A stretch of 26,115 bases of DNA from a virus, in IMG/VR virus record IMGVR_UViG_3300025280_000141, positions 1-26,115 of that record. One strand, written 5' to 3'. A program made the position numbers and the translations under genes. This document shows positions 1 to 8,873 of this stretch, one piece after another. The first letter of the stretch is position 1. Each line of letters opens with the position of its first letter. A model generated the notes under the pieces. The model saw only the letters and a program-made list of their open reading frames with translations. It did not search any database and had not been told where the DNA came from.

Positions 1-133
1 GCCCCTGCTGCTGCATACTGCGTGCCCGTATGGATGAGCTTCAAGCGGAGTCCGAGGTGCTGTTCTGGTTGTGGCACGCGGATAATGCCTATGCCCCTTG
101 GGCAACGGGCACGCAGTATGCAGCAGCAGGGGC
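1..133. repeat. Perfect inverted repeat at the left edge (29-base arms 1-29 and 105-133)
   Basis: Bases 1-29 are the exact reverse complement of 105-133, and pairing stops at 30/104. The left arm begins at the very first base of the window and the right arm lies inside coding sequence. An arm that starts at base 1 with a loop of about 75 bases is typical of a fold-back (inverted chimera) made during amplification or assembly at a contig end. I therefore infer that bases 1-29 are not the native upstream sequence. A genuine hairpin genome end is the less likely alternative. Confidence 0.8.
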
Positions 134-1166
134 TTCGGGAGACAAACACTTTGATCAGGTAGAAGCTATGTATAAGGCGTTCCTCAGCCGCGATGCTGAG
201 GGGGGTGGCATGAAGGGCTATGTGTGGAACCCCCGTGCTTATAAATCCGGGGAACAGTTCACAAAGAGATTGGAGTATCTGTCTAATCTGATGACAGACT
301 ACGAGGCAGGTGGTGACCAGTTTGCCGCTGGAGCGTCAATGCCGCTACTCGCCATGTTTGGTGGGGATGATGGCTATAGCCGGTTCAGGATGGGAACTCT
401 GGCGAAGCTAAACGCTACGAGTGGGAACACGGACTATAATGCCTCAAGGATACATGGCGTGATGCAAAAGACAATGGACTGGTGGAGAAAGACGGGTGTT
501 TCCGAAGCGGAAATCTTCCGAAGGATGACGCAGCCCACCGAGGTGGCTACGGCATTTCCGGGGACAGGCCAACTAGGTGCGGGATATGATGACGACGGAG
601 ACTTGGGTGGGTACCCGGATGCCTATGGGGTGGACGGGGAAGTCTCGAAGTACGACTTCAGCGATCTGCTGGACATACGAAATAGACCTACATATTACGA
701 GATGGCAACTGACAGGGCTCCGCTTGGGTCAACGGTAAGGGAAGAGCAATACGACTTCACTGATCTAAAGAAACCAGATACATATTACCAAACCCAGACC
801 AGCGGTTCCTTGAGCCCTGATGAGGTTGCTATCCGAGAGGGAGAGGTAGATGCCTACCTTGAGGCTCAGTCTCCGTGGACGAAAATGGGGATTCCCGAGG
901 ATTATTTCCTTCAGAGCAGTGCGGCGTTAGGGAAGGGCGAAAAGTTTGACACAGGGTCATTCAAAGGCACGGATACTCGTACAGATATAGGAACGGCATA
1001 TGGCTATAACGAGGAAGAAGAAAAGAAGCGTAAGGCGGGTAAGCCGTATAGAACAGGACGATGGACTGAAGAGCCCAAGCATGTGTTTGATGCCAAGAGT
1101 GCGGAGGATAAGAAGAGGATAATGGCAGACCCGACAGTATGGAAAATGGGACCGATGCACAGGTAG
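30..1166 (+). CDS. Unknown acidic virion-module protein, 5'-truncated
   Basis: I do not recognise the family. The frame is open to the left edge, the ATG at 30 has no Shine-Dalgarno site, and it sits directly after the fold-back arm, so the true N-terminus is probably missing. The visible 378 residues start Trp/Tyr-rich and become acidic with low-complexity Gly/Asp stretches (about residues 190-205). The C-terminus is Lys/Glu-rich. A short motif, YDF[ST]DL followed by a Thr-Tyr-Tyr, occurs twice (from about residues 208 and 241), hinting at a repeated peptide that binds a partner. Its position ahead of the capsid genes suggests a virion or assembly protein, but no function can be assigned. 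Confidence 0.6.
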   Translation: MDELQAESEVLFWLWHADNAYAPWATGTQYAAAGASGDKHFDQVEAMYKAFLSRDAEGGGMKGYVWNPRAYKSGEQFTKRLEYLSNLMTDYEAGGDQFAAGASMPLLAMFGGDDGYSRFRMGTLAKLNATSGNTDYNASRIHGVMQKTMDWWRKTGVSEAEIFRRMTQPTEVATAFPGTGQLGAGYDDDGDLGGYPDAYGVDGEVSKYDFSDLLDIRNRPTYYEMATDRAPLGSTVREEQYDFTDLKKPDTYYQTQTSGSLSPDEVAIREGEVDAYLEAQSPWTKMGIPEDYFLQSSAALGKGEKFDTGSFKGTDTRTDIGTAYGYNEEEEKKRKAGKPYRTGRWTEEPKHVFDAKSAEDKKRIMADPTVWKMGPMHR

Positions 1167-1194
1167 GATTTAATAACACCAAGGAGGTAGGCCG

Positions 1195-1860
1195 ATGGTA
1201 AATGGTATTGGAAATTTAACGGGCCAGTGGGGAGGCGTACCGGGATGGGAAACAGCCGGGGCTGGGGGGTATACCGCAGCGGATGTGGGGGCAGGACTGA
1301 TCCCCGGCGATCTCGCTGGTTATCGCACGCCAGACATGGACTGGCAAAACCTGATGCGGAATGTTGGCCGCACATGGTCATCACGGGTGCCCCTGCAAGA
1401 CTTACGGAGTCAGCTAGAGACACGATATCAGTTGGAGCAGACCCCCGGACAAACCTTTTCTGGTTTCCTAGGGTCCAAGCTACCGGCTGGGGGTGGTGGG
1501 TATGCAAGCCGGATGTATCTTAGCCCAGAGGCACTGAGGGATCGTGCGGCAGAGGCTGTGAGGTTCGGGGGTATGTCAGAGGACGAATTCGGTGCGTACC
1601 AAATGGCCGTAGGGGGACCCGAATCGGCACAGGGGTTACGGGGCGCGAGCCTCCGGGATTACTTTGATCCCGTATCCCAGACGGGTCGGGCAAACCAGAT
1701 GGGCGTGGCCAACCTGCTCGCATTGCAACGCGGCGGTGGCGGGCAGTATCAGGGCAGGATGGCAGGGGCAATACAGGATGCCATACAAGCTATGGCTGCG
1801 TCACGCTTTGGTCAAGGGTATGACCCCGGTTCATTCCTGAATTGGTATCTACAGCAGTAG
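1195..1860 (+). CDS. Unknown Gly-rich protein of the head/ejection region
   Basis: This 221-residue protein is not recognised. A strong ribosome site (AAGGAGG) lies 9 bases before the ATG. The N-terminal third is rich in Gly and Trp. The middle (about residues 108-165) looks helical, with YLSPEALRDRAAEAVRF and a DEFGAYQMAV segment. The C-terminal part has a Gly run followed by an Ala/Gln-rich helix (about 190-205) and ends in FLNWYLQQ. It is followed 13 bases later by the next small gene with a similar ribosome site, so the two are probably translated together. No membrane segment or enzymatic motif is seen. A minor virion or assembly role is inferred from position alone. Confidence 0.65.
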   Translation: MVNGIGNLTGQWGGVPGWETAGAGGYTAADVGAGLIPGDLAGYRTPDMDWQNLMRNVGRTWSSRVPLQDLRSQLETRYQLEQTPGQTFSGFLGSKLPAGGGGYASRMYLSPEALRDRAAEAVRFGGMSEDEFGAYQMAVGGPESAQGLRGASLRDYFDPVSQTGRANQMGVANLLALQRGGGGQYQGRMAGAIQDAIQAMAASRFGQGYDPGSFLNWYLQQ

Positions 1861-1873
1861 TAAGGAGTAGGCC

Positions 1874-2212
1874 ATGACGATGCAGAACTCTGACATGTGG
1901 AAGGACTGGCTGGCTAGTGGGGTTCTTGAGCAGTATGAGCCTGCCCAGTACTATAGCTCGCCCACGGGCATGGCCTTTGGGCAGGGTAGTCCGCGCAGGC
2001 GCAGGTACTTCTCCAATGCTTACGATGATATTTTCAAGGAATACCTAGGGTCGGCTGGCACTTCCCTGCGTGGGGGGCAGCAGCCGACAAGCTTCATGGA
2101 GTTCCTTGAGACGGACCCGTGGACCAAGAGGTACTCGTCCTTGCCGCAGCAGAACAGGGGTGTAACAGGAATGGCGGCAAATCCACGGACGAGATTCCTA
2201 TATAACTTCTAA
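1874..2212 (+). CDS. Unknown small basic/aromatic protein
   Basis: This protein of 112 residues has a good ribosome site (AAGGAGTAGG) before the ATG. It has a short basic patch (RRRR, about residue 37-40) and many Tyr and Phe residues. It ends in a Pro/Arg-containing tail, RTRFLYNF. Like its upstream neighbour it carries a short Phe-x-x-[Trp/Phe]-Leu segment (SFMEFLETDPW), so the two could be distantly related, but I cannot show that. The stop codon TAA shares its last base with the ATG of the giant gene that follows, which has no ribosome site of its own. The two are therefore likely translationally coupled. Function is unknown. Confidence 0.6.
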   Translation: MTMQNSDMWKDWLASGVLEQYEPAQYYSSPTGMAFGQGSPRRRRYFSNAYDDIFKEYLGSAGTSLRGGQQPTSFMEFLETDPWTKRYSSLPQQNRGVTGMAANPRTRFLYNF

Positions 2213-5200
2213 TGGGTAGAATTACGCTAGAAAAACTACGGGCGATGGGGAAGCCTGCTCCTGAGGCACAAGCCCCCTCATCGGTCTTGGGCACTACGCT
2301 TAGCAGCCTAGAGCGCGTTGGTAGGTTAATAGGTGCTTATGGTGGTGCCGGTATTGCCACTAGTCTTCCGGGATGGGCAGGGCGGTTTATTCCGGGCGTG
2401 AGAGACTGGCTGCCTGACCCCCTAGACATCCCTGAAGCAGCGCGGCAGTTCGTGGATGTCAGTATGCAGGGTGACGTGGATGCTGGTATTGAGGCATATC
2501 AAGATGCGATGGCCGCAGGGCCCGGTTTCTGGGGTGCTTCTGAGGCGATTACGGGTGCGATTGCCCCAGTGGGCGCAGCGGCTGTGGGTGGTAGGGTGTT
2601 AGCAGCAGCACCACAACTGGGAAGGTTTGCTCCGTATGCTGTTGGCTTAGGTAAGACCCTGCGTGCTCCGTGGGAGATTGAGGAAGCGATAGGTCGCGGG
2701 GCAATGCTACCCTTCAAAGCTGGTGCGCGTTGGTTACGCGGCACTCCCCCACCTACAGCTCCGTTAGCAGAAACAGTACAGGAAGTAGCACTTGATGTCC
2801 CTCCCTCTGTTGTGGAGAGGGTTGTCCCGACAACGCGCAGGGCAGAAATACCCACTCCGCTGGAGAGGGCGAGGGTGAAACAGGCACAAGGGGAGATCGA
2901 CATAGGGGAGCAGGCACATGAGGTTCGTGGCAGAGAGTCTAAAATCGCCCATGATAAATATAGGGTTGAGTATATAACTGGCAAAGTTCGTGATTTAGAA
3001 AACGCTATGAACCTAGACCCGTCTGAGCTCTCGGATATACCGGGATACAGCTACTTCGAGAATCAAGTAATAAGGGCGCGCCAACAACTGGAGATACCTT
3101 CTGTAAGAATGAGGGTGACAAAGGGCGACAGGCGTGTCTCCGCTGCGGCGAAAGATGTTCTTCGTAAGGCCGACGAGATGCTTGCCGACCTCAAGGGCAA
3201 GGCAACGCTGGTGCAAAAGGACCTAGAAAGGTCTGAGTTGATGGTCCGTGGCCCTAGGGCCAAACAGGCAAGCCTTCAGTATCAGCAAGACATGAGGGAG
3301 TCCGAGATGCTCCAGATGCCGGGGAGTGGCCTAGTAGATGAGGCTGATGACCTAGTGGGACTGCCGCTACCAGAGGAGCAGGTTGCGCCCCCAATGCCCA
3401 CAGAGGGACCCAGTGGCCAGTATGGGCCTGAGGGCCCGTTGATGACTGACCTACAGGATATTGGCGAGGTCATTGATATCTCGCAACGGCCAGACGTGGG
3501 CCGCAAGCTTGCCAACTTCCCTGTCATAAAGCAGATATATGGTCCGCTGAACCGTGCTGCGGTAGCAGGGAAGGTAGAGCTACAGGCACTCGTTGGCAGA
3601 GCCATCCTGATGTCGCAGGGTCAGCAGAAGACTCAGGCGGCAATGTCAAGGCTCAGGGAACTGGGTAGCTTTGAGGATGTCTTTGGCAAGGTAGACAAAG
3701 ATACCGGGCTTATTGCAGAAGACCCTGTAAAGGGTGCGGGAATCCTTCCGTGGGGCGGTCGGGAAATGAGGTTGTCTGGCAGGACACCCGGCATGGTCAA
3801 CCCGCTTGCAAAGTTAGCCCCTAACGACATACGCACTCGACCTGATGACTTTGCTGGTATCACAACTCAGAAGCAGAAGGACTGGATTAAAGTAGCGCAA
3901 GATATTGAAGATGCCAAGTTGAAGTTCCTCGATGATAACGGCATTGATGTAAACGAACTGGGCTTTGATGAAGGCGGTGTATATGCGGGCAGGCGCGTCT
4001 ATGCCAAGAAAGACTCTAGTGGCAGGATTATTTCAACTCAGTCATTCTCCTCTCAGCCGGGGCCGGGGCGGGTAGGGTCAAAGATGACAAGTGAGGGCGA
4101 GCGGCAATTTGCAACTCAGGCCGAGGCTCTGAAAGAAGGGTACATGTATCTCCCTGAGGACGAGGCCCTCGCTCTCAATGTGCAGGCTGCGTATAACAAG
4201 GTAGCTAACAAGAAATTCTTGGATTGGTTGCAGGCGACTATTCCCGACACGCTCCCCGAAGGCGAGGCGGGACTCACCATGCGCAAGCTGAGCGCGGAGG
4301 AGTACAAGAAGATACGGTTCGGTGAGGAATATGTAGGAGACTTAGGCCCCGGCTTTGCAGGGGATGTGTTTGGTGGGGATAGGGCTGGGGAAGCGAAAAA
4401 AGCACTGGAGGCAGGACTGCACCCGCAATTTAGTAATGCGCTGGGGAAGGTGAATAAGGTGAATGCCCTAGGTAGGTTCTTCACCCTCGCTGCTGACGTG
4501 AGCCCCTTTAATATACAGCTCCTGTTCTTGTCTGGCTATAGACCGGGGATAGTGTATACCAAGGCCCTGCCGGGGTTCTTCAAGGCGATGGTTAACCCTG
4601 AGTTTCACCAAGCATACATGAATAAACACCGAGCTACCCTAGCGCGACATAATATACTCACTACCTTGCAGGGTAACGAGATGACTGAGGCAATGGAGAA
4701 GGGCGGGATCTTGCACTCACGGGCCGTTACTCCTATAAGGAAGCTCTTTGAGCCGTTCCAGCGTGGGTTTAACACGGCTCTAGATGTAGCGGGTGTCGAG
4801 CTTGCGGAGGGGCTTGAGCATCTGGCTAAAAACGCCGATGGCTCTGTTGATGCTGCGAAGATGGCTGACGTAGATGCCTTCATTAACGAGATTCGTGGTT
4901 TAGCATCCAGTCAAACTGTAGGCGCGTCAGCGCAAGTGCGTCAGTGGGAAACAACACTGTTACTTGCACCACGGTACAACAGGGCAATTGCGGCCCTGCT
5001 TTGGGATGCAACTCTTGGGGTTGTTGAAACAGTGGGCAGGGGTGGTCCCCAAACCATGCGGACGCGGTTAGCACGCGACGCAATGGTGAAATCTATGTCT
5101 GGGTTAATGGCACTCAACACGGCCATCACCACAGGGAGATATATGCTGAGGGTGGACCGGGATGACTGGAATATGGCCGATCTCCAAGATGATATAGGAG

Positions 5201-6750
5201 AGCACCTCGACCCCAGATCATCACGGTTTTTCACTTGGGATGTAGGGGGTAGGAACATAGGCCCCGGCACCAAGGTAAGGAGCGTCATACAGCTTCTTGG
5301 CAGGAGCTTCACAGACCCCAGTGCATTTGACCCCCGTAACATAGATGACGCGGGAGGGTTATATCAGTTTGCCATGAATAACCCTACCGTAAAGTTCTTG
5401 CGAGGCAGCCTTGCCCCTGTTCCCTCTGGAGCCACAGACATACTGTCTGGGTATACCTATATTGGGGAGCCGACGAGGGGCGAGATAGGCGATCCAAAAA
5501 CATACTTGAATGCGGCAACAGAAGTGGTGTTGCCAGACATAATGCCTATATGGACACAGGCACTGCTGCTTGAGGGTGGTTCGATCCGGGAGAGGGCCGT
5601 TGGGGCGGGGGTGGAGTTCATTGGTGGTCGCGGCTCCCCGATGTCAACAACACAGCGTATGCAGGAGATGCACAGGCTTGATCCTGCAACACGGGACACA
5701 CCTTATGAAGAGTTGTCGCTGTCACAGCTTGACGAGTATTCCGATAGGGTGGTAGAGGAAACCGGGGACCGTGCTTACCGTGGGCCTAGGGGCAAGGATC
5801 TGATGGAGAGGGACAGGATTAAACAGCTTGCCGTTGCCGATATGGCAAAGGCAGCGACACACCTGAAAGACACGCCATTCTCTAAGGGGCATCTTGGTAA
5901 GTATGTCAGGGAAGAGGTAGGGAGGATAGAGAGAAACAAGTTCAGGGAGCTATATGGCAAGTGGAATGAAGACTTGCAAAGGATGCAGGGAGGAGTCTAT
6001 GAGAGACTCTATCCCGGTCGGAAGCGCGATGAGCCAGAGAAAGATACTAGGGCCCACATCCTGTGGCGATACTACAAGATGTATGACGATGCGACTGTGA
6101 AAGAGGAAGTGGCCCCCTCGGTAGAGGGAATGCCAGCGACAAAGGCGGGGAGTCTGGATTTCGAGAAACTTGATAAACTGGAAGCGGATTTGTGGGGATC
6201 TCTGGATGAGGGCGAGAGAGAGTGGCTGCTCAACAGTATCAGGCGTGACGAGCAGGACTACCCCCCTGCTATACAGCAAATGAAACATGCTAAAAGGTGG
6301 CTTGGGGCTGTGAAGGTTGACCTAGAAGGTATTCCCACTGGGTACTGGGATATACCCGAACACCCCTCTGTTAAGAAAGTAATGCGATTAGCGGTGCCCG
6401 AACTTAGCACTGAAGAGATAGACTATTGGTTTGATGCAACATCCAGCGTGAAGGAGGGCCTTGAGGTTCAACCTCTGTATAGGCGACTAGCTCAAGTAAA
6501 GTCGCAGATGGAAAGGGGCACAGGGCCAGCTACTGGGCTTATCAAGCAGTTTAAGCTTCAGTTCCTGAATGCGGCACCAGAGGGCTGGTACTCTACTATG
6601 CTGATGTATGGATATCACGTTTATGGTGAAGGCCGTGGGCTGGATGCCATGAGGGAGGCATATATGGAGGGGGCTCCATTGCCCACGGTACCCTATGAGG
6701 AACTGTATGAGGAGAGCAAGATGGCCATGAATGGAGTGGGGGTTCCATAA
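2212..6750 (+). CDS. Very large (1512 aa) probable internal/ejection virion protein
   Basis: This is the longest gene in the window. An N-terminal Ala/Gly-rich hydrophobic region (about residues 100-150) is followed by a charged, probably coiled-coil stretch (about 215-370) and an acidic Pro-rich linker (about 375-410). Long helical segments follow. Residues about 895-980 contain LLLAPRYNRAIAALLWD, then an amphipathic helix, a layout seen in large phage polyvalent/virion proteins (LPD38-like by memory, not searched). The C-terminal third is charged and helical. The ATG overlaps the preceding stop by one base and has no ribosome site, suggesting coupling. Lying just before the scaffold and capsid genes, it is best read as an inner-virion or ejection protein. 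No peptidoglycan-hydrolase or peptidase motif was seen. Confidence 0.6.
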   Translation: MGRITLEKLRAMGKPAPEAQAPSSVLGTTLSSLERVGRLIGAYGGAGIATSLPGWAGRFIPGVRDWLPDPLDIPEAARQFVDVSMQGDVDAGIEAYQDAMAAGPGFWGASEAITGAIAPVGAAAVGGRVLAAAPQLGRFAPYAVGLGKTLRAPWEIEEAIGRGAMLPFKAGARWLRGTPPPTAPLAETVQEVALDVPPSVVERVVPTTRRAEIPTPLERARVKQAQGEIDIGEQAHEVRGRESKIAHDKYRVEYITGKVRDLENAMNLDPSELSDIPGYSYFENQVIRARQQLEIPSVRMRVTKGDRRVSAAAKDVLRKADEMLADLKGKATLVQKDLERSELMVRGPRAKQASLQYQQDMRESEMLQMPGSGLVDEADDLVGLPLPEEQVAPPMPTEGPSGQYGPEGPLMTDLQDIGEVIDISQRPDVGRKLANFPVIKQIYGPLNRAAVAGKVELQALVGRAILMSQGQQKTQAAMSRLRELGSFEDVFGKVDKDTGLIAEDPVKGAGILPWGGREMRLSGRTPGMVNPLAKLAPNDIRTRPDDFAGITTQKQKDWIKVAQDIEDAKLKFLDDNGIDVNELGFDEGGVYAGRRVYAKKDSSGRIISTQSFSSQPGPGRVGSKMTSEGERQFATQAEALKEGYMYLPEDEALALNVQAAYNKVANKKFLDWLQATIPDTLPEGEAGLTMRKLSAEEYKKIRFGEEYVGDLGPGFAGDVFGGDRAGEAKKALEAGLHPQFSNALGKVNKVNALGRFFTLAADVSPFNIQLLFLSGYRPGIVYTKALPGFFKAMVNPEFHQAYMNKHRATLARHNILTTLQGNEMTEAMEKGGILHSRAVTPIRKLFEPFQRGFNTALDVAGVELAEGLEHLAKNADGSVDAAKMADVDAFINEIRGLASSQTVGASAQVRQWETTLLLAPRYNRAIAALLWDATLGVVETVGRGGPQTMRTRLARDAMVKSMSGLMALNTAITTGRYMLRVDRDDWNMADLQDDIGEHLDPRSSRFFTWDVGGRNIGPGTKVRSVIQLLGRSFTDPSAFDPRNIDDAGGLYQFAMNNPTVKFLRGSLAPVPSGATDILSGYTYIGEPTRGEIGDPKTYLNAATEVVLPDIMPIWTQALLLEGGSIRERAVGAGVEFIGGRGSPMSTTQRMQEMHRLDPATRDTPYEELSLSQLDEYSDRVVEETGDRAYRGPRGKDLMERDRIKQLAVADMAKAATHLKDTPFSKGHLGKYVREEVGRIERNKFRELYGKWNEDLQRMQGGVYERLYPGRKRDEPEKDTRAHILWRYYKMYDDATVKEEVAPSVEGMPATKAGSLDFEKLDKLEADLWGSLDEGEREWLLNSIRRDEQDYPPAIQQMKHAKRWLGAVKVDLEGIPTGYWDIPEHPSVKKVMRLAVPELSTEEIDYWFDATSSVKEGLEVQPLYRRLAQVKSQMERGTGPATGLIKQFKLQFLNAAPEGWYSTMLMYGYHVYGEGRGLDAMREAYMEGAPLPTVPYEELYEESKMAMNGVGVP

Positions 6751-6757
6751 CAAGATG

Positions 6758-6786
6758 TTGTGCCTGTTGACGGAATGGTGTATATA
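6758..6786 (+). promoter_or_regulatory. Candidate promoter before the scaffold and capsid genes
   Basis: The 60-base gap before the scaffold gene is one of the few real gaps in the + strand block. It contains TTGTGC (6758-6763), a 17-base spacer and TATATA (6781-6786), within an alternating TATATATATA tract at 6781-6790. The -35-like box matches the bacterial consensus poorly and the -10-like box moderately. If the host were archaeal, the same tract would resemble a TATA box. A dedicated promoter for the highly expressed scaffold and capsid genes would make sense, but this is only a candidate. Confidence 0.35.
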
Positions 6787-6810
6787 TATAGAGGAAAAGG
6801 AGACTAGGAT

Positions 6811-7557
6811 ATGGTAATGCCAGAGGAGCCACAGGAAGTAGAGCAGCCAGTTAACTATCTGGATGAATCCGATCCCGATGTAGACGCAGGTCTGCCACCA
6901 CCACCCGAAGATACAGACGGTGGGAATATATCAGGAGCTATGGAGGCCGATGCGCCGCTAGTTAATGCGCCTGCTGGGGAGGCACAGGCACCACCTACTG
7001 CCCCGGCGGCTCCACAGTTAGACGAGAGGATGGTGCAAGAGGTACACCAGCGACGTGCCTTGGATCATCTCCAGCAGTGGAGGGATCAGGTAGGGCAATC
7101 AGCTCGCCAGTACGAGCAACGTCTGTCGCAGGCAGGATACTCCCCTGCTATGGCTCGTGATCAGGCGCGTCGTTATGTGCAGCAGGAACAAAGGTTTAGA
7201 GAACAGGGGCAGGAAGCTGCTGAAATCTTGGGGTTTGTTGAGGGCAGACAGGTGGCTGCTATTCATTACCTTGAGAAACACGGGCTGGCTGATAAGCAGA
7301 TGCTTAATGACTTACGCTTTCTGCAACAGACCGGCACCCCTGCGGAAATGGAAAAGGAAGCTAAGCGCATGAAGGAAGACAGGGCCTTACGGTCTGAGAA
7401 TGCGCGGCTAAAGCAAGGACAGGTCCCGGCGCAGACCTTCGACAACAGTCAGGGGTCAGCACCGGCATCGTCCAATGACCAACGCTTGCTGGATGCTTAT
7501 ATTTCAGGTGACAGGTCAGAGGCGGCTACTGCTGCCGTCAAGCGTATGATGCAGTGA
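6811..7557 (+). CDS. Probable capsid scaffolding protein
   Basis: This 248-residue protein has the usual build of a phage scaffold. The N-terminal 65 residues are acidic and Pro/Ala-rich and look disordered. A long Gln/Arg/Glu-rich helical, coiled-coil-prone core follows (about 70-205), and the C-terminal end is basic and helical (RSEAATAAVKRMMQ), the part that binds capsid protein in many scaffolds. The gene lies 21 bases before the major capsid gene, the standard arrangement. The start has AAGGAG about 10 bases upstream. Scaffolds nucleate procapsid assembly and are removed before or during DNA packaging. The call rests on composition and position, because scaffolds are poorly conserved in sequence. 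Confidence 0.75.
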   Translation: MVMPEEPQEVEQPVNYLDESDPDVDAGLPPPPEDTDGGNISGAMEADAPLVNAPAGEAQAPPTAPAAPQLDERMVQEVHQRRALDHLQQWRDQVGQSARQYEQRLSQAGYSPAMARDQARRYVQQEQRFREQGQEAAEILGFVEGRQVAAIHYLEKHGLADKQMLNDLRFLQQTGTPAEMEKEAKRMKEDRALRSENARLKQGQVPAQTFDNSQGSAPASSNDQRLLDAYISGDRSEAATAAVKRMMQ

Positions 7558-7578
7558 AGCTAGTATAGGAGGTGCGTA

Positions 7579-8439
7579 ATGGCACAGACAGCAACTACGG
7601 GTAATCTAGAGAATGCTCAAAGGATCATAATCTCGACTGCTCGTTACACAGAGGAGCATAATGCTCCAGCGATGAACCTGATTGAGCAATTCACATTGCC
7701 CAAGGGTTCAAAACAGGTCACTGTTCCCAAGGTGGGACAGATGGACATGAGCGACCTCGTTGATGGTCAGGACATCATAGACGAGGAAGACATCGGGATG
7801 ACCACGGTAGACCTCACAGCGGCTGAGGTCGGAGCCAAGATCATCATCACTGACAAGCTGGCACGGCAGAGTGCACAGAATGTGTTCTCCATTATAGGGA
7901 GACAGCTCGGTGACGGCATGGCGCGCAAGAAGGACAAGGACGTACTGGCTCTCTACAGCGGATTCAGCACCGACATTGGTTCAGCGGGTCGCGCCATGAG
8001 CCTTGCAAACGTGTCCGCAACTGTGGCGTATGCCAAGGGTAACAGGTTCGGGTCACAGGTCTACATCGTCCAGCACCCATTCGCGGTGTGGGACATTGCC
8101 AACACGGCAGTGACGGCATCGACCACATATCCCGTACCCGCAGGGTGGTCCGCTGACCTGCTCGGCAACTTCTTCAGTGGGCTAAGACCCATTAACGGAG
8201 TGCCGATATTCGAGGATGGAAATATCAGCATTGACTCCAGTGACGATGCTATAGGCGTTTGCGCTGACAAGTCTGCCTTAGCCGTACTCAAGAGTGTGGA
8301 TACTAGGACAGAGCGACAGAGAGACGCATCCATGAGAGCGACCGAGGTCGTGATCACCGCAGACTATGGCGTATTCGAGCTTGATGACAGCAAGGGTGTT
8401 GCTCTTACTCTGGATGCAGCGACACCAGCAACCAGCTAG
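7579..8439 (+). CDS. Major capsid protein (HK97-fold type)
   Basis: This 286-residue protein has the features of compact phage major head proteins: an N-terminal arm (about residues 1-40), a segment around LPKGSKQVTVPKVG that fits the E-loop, then LTAAEVGAKIIITDKLARQS and a long helix with the DGMARKKDKDVLALY motif that matches the spine helix. The later part (YIVQHPFAVWDI, then VPIFEDGNI) fits the A/P-domain strands. The protein builds the icosahedral shell. It follows a scaffold-like gene, precedes a probable decoration gene, and has a strong ribosome site (TAGGAGGTG). I saw no fused protease or long cleavable N-terminal delta domain, consistent with a separate scaffold. The fold assignment is from recognition, not from a search. 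Confidence 0.85.
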   Translation: MAQTATTGNLENAQRIIISTARYTEEHNAPAMNLIEQFTLPKGSKQVTVPKVGQMDMSDLVDGQDIIDEEDIGMTTVDLTAAEVGAKIIITDKLARQSAQNVFSIIGRQLGDGMARKKDKDVLALYSGFSTDIGSAGRAMSLANVSATVAYAKGNRFGSQVYIVQHPFAVWDIANTAVTASTTYPVPAGWSADLLGNFFSGLRPINGVPIFEDGNISIDSSDDAIGVCADKSALAVLKSVDTRTERQRDASMRATEVVITADYGVFELDDSKGVALTLDAATPATS

Positions 8440-8451
8440 TAGAGGTATCTG

Positions 8452-8796
8452 ATGGCAATAACAACTAAGGAACGCACTGAGTTGCGACAGGAATTGGTAG
8501 GTCAGGGTTACTCGTGGAAGTATATAGACGAGTGGCAACCCAAGGTCACGCTGTACCGCCATAGGGCACTAACAAATCCCAGTGGCGAGACGGTGAGTCC
8601 AGTGGGCACGAAGCTAGAGAATATGCCCGGGAACCCTGACTATGTGAACAAGAAGGCGAGAGCGGGCTTACTCTCGTGGCCTCCGGGTAGTGCGTGTACC
8701 TGTCGATGGTGCGTGCGGATCGTAGCTGAACAAGAAAAGGTTACAGCTATTCCCCGTGCTGCCAAGACTGGTCCGTATTACAGCCCAACCAGCTAG
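8452..8796 (+). CDS. Unknown small protein with a CxCxxC motif
   Basis: This 114-residue protein starts 13 bases after the capsid gene and has an AGAGG ribosome site. The N-terminal 35 residues form a charged helix (KERTELRQELVGQGYSWKYI). The middle is Pro/Gly-rich, and three cysteines in the pattern CTCRWC lie near residue 82-87. These could bind a metal or form a disulphide, although a fourth ligand is not obvious. It lies between the capsid and decoration-like genes, a place often filled by head-completion or accessory head proteins, but no known family is recognised. The gap of 77 bases after it contains a short 6-base inverted repeat and no gene. Confidence 0.6.
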   Translation: MAITTKERTELRQELVGQGYSWKYIDEWQPKVTLYRHRALTNPSGETVSPVGTKLENMPGNPDYVNKKARAGLLSWPPGSACTCRWCVRIVAEQEKVTAIPRAAKTGPYYSPTS

Positions 8797-8873
8797 GTGT
8801 AACGATTGCCGTGCCTAGCGATATATTAACAACGGCATTCGCAGGACTTTGAGCCTGTAGGAGGAGCTTTGAC

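Noticed and set aside
5577-5596. A GGTTCGATCC stretch resembling a tRNA T-arm
   Set aside because: No cloverleaf arms or acceptor stem could be found around it, and it lies in the middle of a long well-supported coding frame.
8806-8850. TGCCGT/ACGGCA inverted repeat after the Cys-motif gene as a terminator
   Set aside because: The stem is only six pairs with a loop of about 20 bases and no T run, so it is too weak to call.
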